Positions 35,383-43,164 of a stretch of DNA of 64,000 bases are shown piece by piece (within the stretch, counting starts at the first letter, position 1; each line of letters starts with the position of its first letter). A model generated the notes under the pieces. That model ran no database searches, was not told where the DNA came from, and was given only the letters and a program-made list of their open reading frames with translations. The position numbers and the translations under genes were made by a program. The stretch comes from Enterococcus saccharolyticus subsp. saccharolyticus (GTDB lineage Bacteria > Bacillota > Bacilli > Lactobacillales > Enterococcaceae), in NCBI RefSeq assembly GCF_029023825.1, contig NZ_CP118957.1, positions 2,441,794 through 2,505,793 of the forward strand, in the 5' to 3' direction.

Positions 35383-36822
35383 TTGAAAACAAAAAAAATC
35401 GGATTTCTACTTAGTCTCTTGGCTTTTTTCTATATATTGACAACAACAAAGCCGGTGGTAGCAGATACGTTGCTGGAACAAGTAAACAAAGACTACAATG
35501 TTCCTAAATCAGATTTACCAGAAACAGGGATTGTCATTGAAGCAGAAAATGGTCAAATTTTTTGGGAGCAAGATGCCACCAAAAGTATCAATGCCGCAGA
35601 ACTTTCCAATTTAATGACCACTTATTTGGTTCTTGAAGCCATTCATAATGGTACGTTAAGCTTAGAAACAAAAGTCATCGCCACTCAAAATGACGAAGCG
35701 ATTGGGCAAATAAAATCACTCAACAACAATAATATCATCGCAGGAATTGAATATACTGTTAGAGATTTACTTAAATTGGCGGTCACTCCCTCATCAAATG
35801 TCGCTACTTTAATGCTCGCTAACTTATTAGAAGAGCAAGATGGTCGCTTTGTGACAAAAATGAATAATAAAGCGGTCGAATTAGGGATGACACAGACCAC
35901 TTTTAATACTGCTACCGGTATTCCGGCAGTTCAATTTGAGGGCTATTACCAACCAGAAGGCTATGACAGTAATGCCGAGAATATCACCACCGCAAAAGAT
36001 TTAGCCAGTTTAGCTTATCATTTGCTACGTGACTTTCCTTCTGTTTTAGATACAACCAAAGAAACTTCTTTTACGATTTTACCGGATTCATTGTATGAAG
36101 AAACATTTCAAACAGATAATGACACCTTATATGGTCGCCCCTTTGCATTTAAAGGAGCAGACGGTCTCAAGACTAGCCACTCCGAAGCAGGATTTAATGC
36201 CATTACTACAGCACGTCGCAATGGATTACGTCTTATAACTGTGTTGACAGGCGTTGGGGACTCAGCTCAGCCGGAAAGTGAACGATCCCTTTATCCGATT
36301 AGTAATACCTTAATGGAGCAAATTTTTGATACTTATGAATACAAGGAAATTGTTTCCGCTGGTCAACAAGAAATCAATGACAAAACCGTCCTAGTCGAAA
36401 ATGATTGGTACGCAGTGGTCAAAAAAGGCAGTCAACCGACGTTCACCTTGCAAGGCGAAACACTTACCTTAACAGATGCCTTGCCAATTATCTCTGATAC
36501 AGCCTTGCCTTTATCGGTATCTTATCGTGAGATTACTTCAAACATTGAAAAAAATATTGATCAACACACTTTTTTAGCACAACTTATTAATGTTATTGAG
36601 ATTACTAAATTAACAATTCTCGCTTTGGGCACGACATTCTTAGGGCTTATTTTCTTACTAATGTCCATTTTCATCCCAATTGTCCCCGAAGACAAAGAGA
36701 AACTAGCCAATCGCAAACGTCCACATACACCGCCATTACCAATGAAAAAAATCATGCGTTGGGCAGGCTTAGCTATCTTTTTAGTAGGCATAGGCATTTT
36801 ACTTGTACAATATATTTTGTAA
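35383..36822 (+). CDS. DacA/PBP5-family protein lacking the catalytic Ser and Lys
   Basis: 479 residues. TTG start at 35383 with AAAGGAG 7 bp upstream. Signal segment then the low-molecular-weight PBP fold: the usual SxxK (SMTK) position reads AELSNLMTTYLV, giving Glu for Ser and Asn for Lys; the SxN motif is kept (TPSSNVATL); KTG reads LKTSHSEAG. Length and the conserved fold suggest an intact, expressed gene, but peptidase activity is not expected. Two C-terminal hydrophobic helices (about residues 415-435 and 460-479) replace the amphipathic anchor helix of ordinary DacA. It may bind peptidoglycan or partner proteins without cutting. Confidence 0.82.
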   Translation: MKTKKIGFLLSLLAFFYILTTTKPVVADTLLEQVNKDYNVPKSDLPETGIVIEAENGQIFWEQDATKSINAAELSNLMTTYLVLEAIHNGTLSLETKVIATQNDEAIGQIKSLNNNNIIAGIEYTVRDLLKLAVTPSSNVATLMLANLLEEQDGRFVTKMNNKAVELGMTQTTFNTATGIPAVQFEGYYQPEGYDSNAENITTAKDLASLAYHLLRDFPSVLDTTKETSFTILPDSLYEETFQTDNDTLYGRPFAFKGADGLKTSHSEAGFNAITTARRNGLRLITVLTGVGDSAQPESERSLYPISNTLMEQIFDTYEYKEIVSAGQQEINDKTVLVENDWYAVVKKGSQPTFTLQGETLTLTDALPIISDTALPLSVSYREITSNIEKNIDQHTFLAQLINVIEITKLTILALGTTFLGLIFLLMSIFIPIVPEDKEKLANRKRPHTPPLPMKKIMRWAGLAIFLVGIGILLVQYIL

Positions 36823-36831
36823 TATTCACAT

Positions 36832-36871
36832 AAAAAAGGGGCCGTAACTAACTAACTTATGTCACAGCCCC
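36832..36871 (-). terminator. Terminator for the ABC-F/small-gene unit
   Basis: Minus strand: GGGGCTGTGAC / GTTACGGCCCC (11 pairs, two G-U) with a T-rich 3' flank TTTTTTATG. Confidence 0.8.
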
Positions 36872-36953
36872 AACATTTTCTATTTGTTTTGATAAATGGC
36901 TCCCATATAACGCTAGCATCCAATTAACTATTTATCATTCAATTTCCACGTAC

Positions 36954-37250
36954 TTATTTGTCCAAATCTATTTCAAAACCATCAAATACTTCACCATCAT
37001 AATATTTTAACAGTTGGTCAACACTAAGTAATGACGAGGTTATTTCCTCGGTAGACTCTTCTATCTGTTGTCTTTCAACATACTCTTGATACTGTTCCAT
37101 CAACATCCGATACATTTCCACACGAGAATTACCTTCCCCAGTAACAAAAGGTAATTCCCTAAGAAAACCCGAATAAATAGGTTTATCTTCAATAACTTCT
37201 ACAGGTAGTTCCATCACTGTTAAGTTTAAGTCTTTAAATTGTTCAAACAT
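36954..37250 (-). CDS. Small hypothetical protein downstream of ABC-F gene
   Basis: 98 residues. ATG 37250 is 6 bp past the ABC-F stop; its GAGGGG ribosome site is inside the last codons of that gene, so translation is coupled. The sequence is acidic (ends FDGFEIDLDK) with no membrane helix or motif that I recognise. It has a faint likeness to HicB-type antitoxin N-terminal strands (ELPVEVIEDKPIYSGFLREL) but no toxin is nearby, so this is not claimed. Confidence 0.65.
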   Translation of the reverse strand: MFEQFKDLNLTVMELPVEVIEDKPIYSGFLRELPFVTGEGNSRVEMYRMLMEQYQEYVERQQIEESTEEITSSLLSVDQLLKYYDGEVFDGFEIDLDK

Positions 37251-37256
37251 TGTCTT

Positions 37257-38780
37257 TTACCCCTCAATTTCAATCACACGCTCAACAAATGCTTCATAGA
37301 AATCTTGTTCATGAGAAACCACAATAACAGTTCCTTCATATTCTGCTAAGCTTTGTTGCAAACTCTCTTTTGTTTCTTGGTCGATATGGTTGGTTGGTTC
37401 ATCTAAAATCAATAGATTGCCATCTGTCATTGTCATTTGAGCAAGTTTTACTTTTGTTTGTTCGCCACCACTTAACATTTTCAAAGGTTCTTGTGCCAGC
37501 TGATTTACTAATCCTGCTCGTGAAAGTTGGCGGCGCAAATCCTTAATTGTCGCCTTTTCGTATAGATTACCTAGGTATTGCAGAGGTGTTTCCAAAGGTG
37601 ATTCCCACACTAATTCTTGAGAGAAATAGTTGATTTTTGTATTTGCTGGGAAGTGGAATTCACCAGAAATAGCAGGAATTTCACCAATTAATGTCTTTAA
37701 TAGCGTTGATTTCCCAATTCCGTTAAAACCACGAATGGCAATTTTCTCGCCGTAACGGATAGTTAGATTGATAGGATTTAATAAAGGTTTATCATAGCCC
37801 ACTACTAAAGCATCGGTAGTTAAAGCAAGTGTACTAACAATCGGTTTGTAGGGAAATTGGAAATTAGGTTTCGCCGTATCACTTGGTGGTGTTAAACGCT
37901 CAATTTTATCTAATTGTTTCTCACGGCTTTTCGCCATTGTCGAACGTGAACCTGCTTTATATTTACGAATATATGCTTCAGTTTTTTCAATATGGCGTTT
38001 TTGGGCTTCATATTGACGTAAATAACTTTCACGATTCGCTTCTTTTTGTTTTAAAGCTTTTGTCAAATTCCCCGTATATTTGGTTAATTGACCAAATTCA
38101 ATATCCGCAATATGTGTTGTAATCTCATTTAAAAAAGCACGGTCATGCGAAATAACCAAAAATGTACCATTAAATCCTTTTAGAAATTCCGTTAACCATT
38201 GTACGTGCGTATCATCCAAATGGTTGGTTGGTTCATCAAGCACCAACATATCAGGTTTTTCTAACAATAATTTCGCTAAAATGACTTTAGAACGTTGTCC
38301 ACCACTCAAATTCTTCAATAAACTATCTAGTCCTAAAACATCAATTCCTAATCCTGTAGCCATTTCTTGAATTAAGGTATTCATTTGATAGAATTCCCCT
38401 TGATCCAGTTGAGTCTGTAAACGACCTGCACGTTCTAAAAGCTTATCTTCGAATGTTTCACTATATCTCGTGTATAACTCGGTAATCTCTTGTTCAATGT
38501 CTAATTCTTTTTGGAAGGCTGTTTTTAAGAACTCTTCAATGGTCAACGTCTCATTCACACGAACATATTGGTCTAAATACCCCATGTGACAGTTTTTCGC
38601 AATTTCGACACGTCCTTCATCGGGCAATTGCTCGCCGGTAATAATCTTGATTAACGTCGATTTTCCAGCACCATTTTGTCCAATTAAACCGACATGTTCT
38701 CCTTTGTTGACTTGTAGATTCAACTCCTCATATAAAATTTTATCTCCAAATTGTTGGGTAATGTTTATTAAACTTAGCAT
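37257..38780 (-). CDS. ABC-F ATPase (YfmM-like), probable ribosome-acting protein
   Basis: 507 residues from ATG 38780, with GGAGAG 6 bp upstream. Two ABC domains lie in tandem: first Walker A GQNGAGKST, signature LSGGQRSKV, Walker B VLDEPTNHLD; second Walker A GFNGIGKST, signature LSGGEQTKV, LDEPTNHID. The linker (about residues 230-300) is rich in Lys/Arg, as in ABC-F proteins that reach into the ribosomal exit site. No membrane domain. Family knowledge: these dislodge antibiotics or rescue stalled ribosomes. The first domain resembles Bacillus YfmM, from memory. An attenuator-like leader lies directly upstream. Confidence 0.88.
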   Translation of the reverse strand: MLSLINITQQFGDKILYEELNLQVNKGEHVGLIGQNGAGKSTLIKIITGEQLPDEGRVEIAKNCHMGYLDQYVRVNETLTIEEFLKTAFQKELDIEQEITELYTRYSETFEDKLLERAGRLQTQLDQGEFYQMNTLIQEMATGLGIDVLGLDSLLKNLSGGQRSKVILAKLLLEKPDMLVLDEPTNHLDDTHVQWLTEFLKGFNGTFLVISHDRAFLNEITTHIADIEFGQLTKYTGNLTKALKQKEANRESYLRQYEAQKRHIEKTEAYIRKYKAGSRSTMAKSREKQLDKIERLTPPSDTAKPNFQFPYKPIVSTLALTTDALVVGYDKPLLNPINLTIRYGEKIAIRGFNGIGKSTLLKTLIGEIPAISGEFHFPANTKINYFSQELVWESPLETPLQYLGNLYEKATIKDLRRQLSRAGLVNQLAQEPLKMLSGGEQTKVKLAQMTMTDGNLLILDEPTNHIDQETKESLQQSLAEYEGTVIVVSHEQDFYEAFVERVIEIEG

Positions 38781-38815
38781 TTTTTCTCTCCATTTCTTTA
38801 TCTGTACAAACAAAC

Positions 38816-38840
38816 AGCCGTAGACGCATTGTCCACGGCT
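38816..38840 (-). terminator. Third leader hairpin before the ABC-F gene
   Basis: Minus strand: AGCCGTGGAC aatgc GTCTACGGCT, one mismatch, followed by GTTTGTTTGT. Weak terminator-like element 36 bp from the ATG. Confidence 0.55.
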
Positions 38841-38854
38841 TTATCTATCACTTC

Positions 38855-38892
38855 TCAAAAAAGACACCACAAATAAACCTCGTCTTTTTTGA
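38855..38892 (-). terminator. Second leader hairpin (terminator-like, T6 in the 3' arm)
   Basis: Minus strand: TCAAAAAAGAC / GTCTTTTTTGA, perfect 11-bp stem, 16-nt loop. Part of it can pair instead with the loop of the first hairpin through GATGAAG / CTTCATC. Confidence 0.65.
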
Positions 38893-38909
38893 TGAAGTAT
38901 CTATAGCGG

Positions 38910-38945
38910 GCTCTTAACAATGCTTCATCCTCAATTGTTAAGAGC
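38910..38945 (-). promoter_or_regulatory. First leader hairpin, overlapping the leader peptide end
   Basis: Minus strand: GCTCTTAACAAT / ATTGTTAAGAGC, perfect 12-bp stem, 12-nt loop. The last four sense codons of the leader peptide are its 5' arm. Confidence 0.75.
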
Positions 38946-38984
38946 TGCTTTTCTGATGAATTTTAAATAGGATTTATAAAACAC
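38931..38984 (-). CDS. Leader peptide of the ABC-F attenuator
   Basis: GTG start at 38984 with AAAGGA 8 bp upstream codes for MFYKSYLKFIRKAALNN, 17 residues; an in-frame ATG at 38993 would add three residues but sits on the ribosome site. The stop TGA (38931-38933) lies at the base of the 12-bp hairpin. Ribosome position on this frame would decide whether the hairpin forms, the classic layout of drug-induced ABC-F genes. Confidence 0.65.
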   Translation of the reverse strand: MFYKSYLKFIRKAALNN

Positions 38985-39011
38985 GACAATCATCCTTTCT
39001 AATCACACGTA

Positions 39012-39040
39012 AGTCTAACATGCGTGAGAAAAATTGTCCA
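39012..39040 (-). promoter_or_regulatory. Promoter of the ABC-F leader
   Basis: Minus strand: TGGACA (39035-39040), 17 bp, TAGACT (39012-39017), with TG before it (extended -10). The transcript would start a few bases before the leader peptide ribosome site. Confidence 0.75.
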
Positions 39041-39051
39041 CTTGACGACAT

Positions 39052-39087
39052 TAAAAAAACCTGGTGCCCACTGACACCAGTTTTTTT
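39052..39087. terminator. Bidirectional terminator between mtnN and the ABC-F leader
   Basis: CTGGTG / CACCAG stem extended by A7/T7 arms on each side; the mtnN stop codon is at its edge. Confidence 0.9.
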
Positions 39088-39769
39088 ATACCCATTGATT
39101 TAAAAGAAGATTCACTGCTTGAAATGCTTGTTCGGCAGCATGATCCAAGGTATTGTCAAATGTATCGGGCGCGGCATCGCCTACATGATCAGAAATTCCA
39201 CGAACATTGACAATTGGAATATCATAGAAACTTGCCACTTGTGCCAACGAACAGCTTTCCATATCAGAAGCAGCGATTGTTGGAAATACTTGACGAATCG
39301 CAGCAATGGATTGTGTATCACTCATGAAAGAATCTGATGTGACAATCGTTCCCAAATGTGCTGTCACAGAGCTATCTTTCAAAGCAAACTCAATCTTTTC
39401 CAACCACTTTTGAGCAACCGGATAATCCGCGGGCATTTGTGGTACTTGACCAAACGCATAATCAAACCCCGTTGCATCCACATCACTATACACAAATTTG
39501 TCGGTATAAACGACATCACCTAACGCAAAATCGGTACGAAAAGAACCGGTTGTACCAGTGTTAATAATCAAATCAGGTTGCACTTTTTCACACAACCAAG
39601 CGGCTGTAGCAGCCGCATTGGTTTTACCAATGCCTGATTCTACTAAATATAAGGTATCGTTGACTTCTTCAATAATCGTTTTTCCTTTACGCCACACGAC
39701 AGTTGCAGGAAAATTCGCTCGAAACGGGGCTAATTCTTCCGCCATTGCGGCAACAATTGCAATTTTCAC
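39086..39769 (-). CDS. mtnN: 5'-methylthioadenosine/S-adenosylhomocysteine nucleosidase
   Basis: 227 residues from GTG 39769, which gives the family start MKIAIVAAMAEELAPF; only one base separates it from the metQ stop. The catalytic and nucleoside-binding residues are seen in GIGKTNAAATAAWL, NTGTTGSF, MESCSLAQVA and RGISDHVGD (Asp acid). It splits S-adenosylhomocysteine to S-ribosylhomocysteine, which LuxS then uses, and methylthioadenosine to methylthioribose. Last gene of the SDR-metQ-mtnN unit. Confidence 0.93.
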   Translation of the reverse strand: MKIAIVAAMAEELAPFRANFPATVVWRKGKTIIEEVNDTLYLVESGIGKTNAAATAAWLCEKVQPDLIINTGTTGSFRTDFALGDVVYTDKFVYSDVDATGFDYAFGQVPQMPADYPVAQKWLEKIEFALKDSSVTAHLGTIVTSDSFMSDTQSIAAIRQVFPTIAASDMESCSLAQVASFYDIPIVNVRGISDHVGDAAPDTFDNTLDHAAEQAFQAVNLLLNQWV

Positions 39770-39770
39770 T

Positions 39771-40637
39771 TTATTCCCATACCTCACTCACTGGTTCATC
39801 AACCTCTACTTTGGTACCATCAAATTGTTCCGTCACAAACTCTTGAACTTTAGGATCATGATACAGTTCCCCTAATTTTTGGAGCGCTTCTTCATTTGCA
39901 CGGTCTTCTTTCACAGCAATGATGTTAATGCTTTTACGTGTCGATGCATCAGCTTCTTCACGATAAATCGAATCTTTCAATACGTTTAAACCACCTTCAA
40001 ACGCAATTGTGTTACTAATTAAAACTAAATCCACATCCGGTAATACACGAGGTCCAGTCAAATCATCAATTAATGTGAACTGTAAATTTTTAGGATTTTC
40101 AACAACATCATCAGGGGTGCCGATACCATCATCAAAATCAGCTTTTAATTTAATCAAACCTGCTGATTCTAAGACACGTAAACCACGCGCAGTATTTGAT
40201 GGATTATCCGCTAAAGCAACGTTAGCTCCGTCAGTAATCTCTTCAATTGATTTGAATTTATTTGAATATACACCCATTGGTTCAATATATGTCGTTGCGA
40301 CAGGAACTAACTTGACAGGACTTTCTGCATTAAAACTTTCAAGATAACCAATCGATTGAAAAGCATTCGCATCTGCGTCACCATCTGCCACTGCGTTATT
40401 AGTAATCGCACCGCCCGTAATGTCTTGCACTTCTAATTTAATGCCTGCTTCTTTGGCTGCATCCGATTTTGCGATAAAACGCCAAATCTCTGCATCTGGT
40501 CCCACTGAAGCAATGCGAATTGTTTCTTCTTTAGCTGCATTCGTTGTTTCTTTTGTGTCTTCGGTCTTTGCTTGATTGCCACAAGCACCTAACAAAAGAA
40601 CGCCTGCTATTAATAAACCACTTACCCATTTTTTCAT
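39771..40637 (-). CDS. metQ: Methionine-binding lipoprotein MetQ (NlpA family)
   Basis: 288 residues. Lipobox LGAC after a signal peptide (MKKWVSGLLIAGVLLLGAC). The NlpA/MetQ fold shows in IRIASVGPDAEIWRFIAK, ADANAFQSIGYLESF, NPSNTARGLRVLESAGLI and LPDVDLVLISNTIAFEGGL. It delivers methionine to the MetNI transporter; metN and metI are not in the window, so this is an orphan binding protein that must use components coded elsewhere. Operon with an SDR upstream (14 bp) and mtnN downstream (1 bp). Confidence 0.9.
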   Translation of the reverse strand: MKKWVSGLLIAGVLLLGACGNQAKTEDTKETTNAAKEETIRIASVGPDAEIWRFIAKSDAAKEAGIKLEVQDITGGAITNNAVADGDADANAFQSIGYLESFNAESPVKLVPVATTYIEPMGVYSNKFKSIEEITDGANVALADNPSNTARGLRVLESAGLIKLKADFDDGIGTPDDVVENPKNLQFTLIDDLTGPRVLPDVDLVLISNTIAFEGGLNVLKDSIYREEADASTRKSINIIAVKEDRANEEALQKLGELYHDPKVQEFVTEQFDGTKVEVDEPVSEVWE

Positions 40638-40651
40638 TTGATTCTCTCCTT

Positions 40652-41428
40652 TTAGTTCATTGTCATACCGCCTGTTACATTAATCGCTTGTCCCGTCATG
40701 TAGCTTGCTAAAGGACTCGCTAAAAATAAAACGACATTTGCAACATCTTGAGGGGTTCCTGTTCGCCCTAAAGGTACTTGGCTATTATCTTCTTCAAGCA
40801 CTTCTTGCGCTGTCATCCCACGAATTGCGCCACCTTCAATCCGTTCACGATGTTTCATTGGTGTTTCAATAATTCCTGGACACACCGCATTTACTAAAAT
40901 GCCTTGTGCTGCTACTTCTAAAGCTAATGTTTTGCATAACCCTAAAACAGCATGTTTGGATGCCACATAGGCTGACATGCCACGATACCCATTTTTCCCC
41001 GCTTGCGAAGCGAGAAAAAGAATGCGACCTTGTATTTGGTGTTTTTGCATCAATTTTGCAATATGTTTACTGCTTAAATACGCACCACGAGTATTGACTG
41101 CATAAACTTTATCAAAATCAGTGGTTTGACTCTCCGTTAAAAAGTCCATAGTTGATATTCCAGCCACATCTACAAACACCTCGGGAATTACTCGGTAATT
41201 TTCTAGCTGTTCCACAAGAGATTCGATTGCAGTTTCTTGACTAATATCTAATTTAATTTGATAAAGTTGCTCATTGATTGCTGTTAGGTTTTCTTCTGAA
41301 AAACCAATATCAGCTGCAACAACAATGGCTCCTTCCTTTAAAAAGGTTGCTACAATTGATTCCCCAATTCCTTGCTTACTACCAATAACCAAAACAACCT
41401 TGTTCACTAGCTCAGGAAAATATCCCAC
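40652..41428 (-). CDS. Short-chain dehydrogenase/reductase
   Basis: 258 residues. GTG start at 41428, set by AAGGAGGA 6-8 bp upstream; the frame extends to 41476 without a ribosome site. SDR features: cofactor loop GSKQGIGES, NAG-equivalent VAGIS, catalytic Ser in FLASQAG and YVASK (Tyr and Lys), C-terminal LASPLASYMTGQAINVTGG. Sits first in an operon with metQ and mtnN, an unusual place for an SDR. Substrate unknown; a polyol- or keto-sugar-type reduction is a guess from the fold only. Confidence 0.85.
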   Translation of the reverse strand: MGYFPELVNKVVLVIGSKQGIGESIVATFLKEGAIVVAADIGFSEENLTAINEQLYQIKLDISQETAIESLVEQLENYRVIPEVFVDVAGISTMDFLTESQTTDFDKVYAVNTRGAYLSSKHIAKLMQKHQIQGRILFLASQAGKNGYRGMSAYVASKHAVLGLCKTLALEVAAQGILVNAVCPGIIETPMKHRERIEGGAIRGMTAQEVLEEDNSQVPLGRTGTPQDVANVVLFLASPLASYMTGQAINVTGGMTMN

Positions 41429-41482
41429 TTGCCATCCTCCTTCATCCTTTGTATAAATAGCTGGTGATTTGAACAAAAAGCA

Positions 41483-41528
41483 ATTACCTCGGCATCACTT
41501 TGGTACAACTTAGATATACCGAGGTAAT
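41483..41528 (-). terminator. Hairpin between luxS and the SDR gene
   Basis: ATTACCTCGG / CCGAGGTAAT, perfect 10-bp arms with a 26-nt loop. On the minus strand the 3' side reads TGCTTTTTG, so it can end luxS transcripts, but it lies in the leader of the SDR operon and could be regulatory. Confidence 0.6.
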
Positions 41529-41539
41529 GGAAACTAACC

Positions 41540-42016
41540 TTATTTCACTACATTACGTTCAAAAGCGTTATCACTAATTCCTTGTTCAATTACTAGTTTG
41601 GCGTATTCTTTCGCACCAAACAATGAATGATCGCGATAATTCCCACATTCTTTTTCAGATACACCTTGAATATCTTTAAATTGAATATCATTCACCACAA
41701 TTGTTAAAACTTCGGTCAATGCTTTCGCTACTTCTGTTGCGCTAGGTACTCCCCAAGTAATTAAATGGAACCCAGTACGGCAACCAAAAGGTGAAATATC
41801 AATAATGCCATCTAAACGATCACGCATTAAATCTGCTAACAAATGTTCTAACGTATGAATGGTTCCTGTTGGCATTTCTTTTTCATTTGGTTGTAAGAAA
41901 CGCAAATCATAATTGGCAATAACGTCACCTTTTTTTCCATGTTCTTCTGCAATTAAACGCACATAAGGAGCTTTAACCTTTGTGTGATCTAGTGTAAAAC
42001 TTTCTACTTCTGCCAT
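41540..42016 (-). CDS. luxS: S-ribosylhomocysteine lyase LuxS
   Basis: 158 residues, standard length. The metal-binding HTLEH motif is in [16 protein letters not shown], the third ligand Cys in KECGNYRDH, and the active-site Cys in SPFGCRTGF. It converts S-ribosylhomocysteine to homocysteine and DPD, the precursor of AI-2. RBS AGGAGG. The gene lies 32 bp downstream of a decayed metE-like gene with a methionine T-box, so it is probably read from that T-box promoter. Confidence 0.97.
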   Translation of the reverse strand: MAEVESFTLDHTKVKAPYVRLIAEEHGKKGDVIANYDLRFLQPNEKEMPTGTIHTLEHLLADLMRDRLDGIIDISPFGCRTGFHLITWGVPSATEVAKALTEVLTIVVNDIQFKDIQGVSEKECGNYRDHSLFGAKEYAKLVIEQGISDNAFERNVVK

Positions 42017-42048
42017 AATCTTTTCCTCCTAAATTTCACTGGGTACGA

Positions 42049-43157
42049 CTATTGGTCGCCCCAGACTTCTTTGGCTGTTTCAATAATTAATGCGAATTTT
42101 TTCCATTGATCTTCTTCGCTGACTTTATTACCTTCATGCGTAGAAGAGAAGCCACATTGCGGACTTAAACATAATTGTCCTAATGGCACATATTGACTTG
42201 CTTCTTTAATTCGAGCTTTTAACGCTGCTTTTTCTTCTAATTCTGGCGTTTTTGTTGTCACTAAGCCTAAAACAATGCGTTGATCTTTAATATGTTGCAA
42301 AGGTTCAAAACTTCATGAACGTTCATCCTCGAATTCCAAGAAGAAGCCAGCAAATTCTTCAATGGATAATAGTCGCTTAGCAAGCTTATCATAAGAACCA
42401 TTATACAACCAATGAGACTGGAAGTTCCCCTTACAAAAATGGAATGTCACAGCCAAATCAGCGGGTTTTCCTTCTAAAACGGCTTCGGTAATATCACCAA
42501 ATTCTTGAATGAGTTCATCTGGATCATAGCCATTACTAGCAATCAATCCACGAAAACGATCATCAAACAAGCCACCCCAACTAGTATCATCTAATTGTAA
42601 ATAACGACAACCAGCAGCATAAAACCTTGAATCACCTCACGATAGGTCGCGATTAAATCTTTAACGAAAGCTTCTTTCGTCTCATAAACAGGATTTTCAT
42701 TGTATTGTTTCGATAAAATAAATGAATCAATGAAAATCATATTTGGCCCAGGAATGGTTTGTTTTGCCACAGCCTCTCCTACATGCTCTTTCGTAAAACG
42801 AAAATGATCTAAAAATGGATGGTTTGAATCAAATGATACCTTGCCACTAACATAAGTTCCTTGTGCTTCGGTATTAATCCCAAATGCGGTCGTTTCAAAA
42901 TCATATACCGTAATGCCATTTAAACCAGCAATGAAGTCCAAATGCCACCAACGACGGCGAAATTCTCCATCAGTTACGGCTTTTAGTCCAACTTCTTTTT
43001 GTTTTTCAATCAAAGCAATAATTGCCTTATCTTCTACTGCTGTGAGTTCTGCTTGCGTGATAGTGCCTGTTTTAAACGCTGCACGTGCTGCTTTTAATTC
43101 TTCTGGACGTAGGAAACTTCCTACTTAATCCCAACGAAATGGAATAGTCATCATCAT
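42049..43157 (-). pseudogene. Decayed MetE-like (YxjG/YxjH type) methionine synthase gene
   Basis: Translated pieces follow the YxjG family from start to end: VGSFLRPEELKAARAAFKT, VTDGEFRRRWWHLDFI, SWGGLFDDRFRGLI, VTFHFCKGNF, LCLSPQCGFSSTHEGN. Three lesions split it: an in-frame TAA at about codon 11 (FRWD-stop-VGSF), a one-base loss in a T run after VIQGF near 42635, and a TGA in place of a Gly codon (ERS-stop-SFEPLQ) near 42315. The missing product would transfer a methyl group to homocysteine with zinc. ATG cluster at 43151-43157 behind GGAGAG. Confidence 0.88.
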
Positions 43158-43164
43158 ATCTCTC

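Noticed and set aside
36954-37250. HicB-type antitoxin
   Set aside because: The likeness is faint and no HicA-like toxin frame is adjacent.
37257-38780. Calling the ABC-F gene lsa, msr or vga
   Set aside because: The sequence does not match those families as I recall them; it is nearer to YfmM, so no resistance symbol is given.
42049-43157. Three separate small genes instead of one decayed gene
   Set aside because: The pieces join in order along a single MetE-like protein with one frameshift and two nonsense codons, and lack separate ribosome sites.
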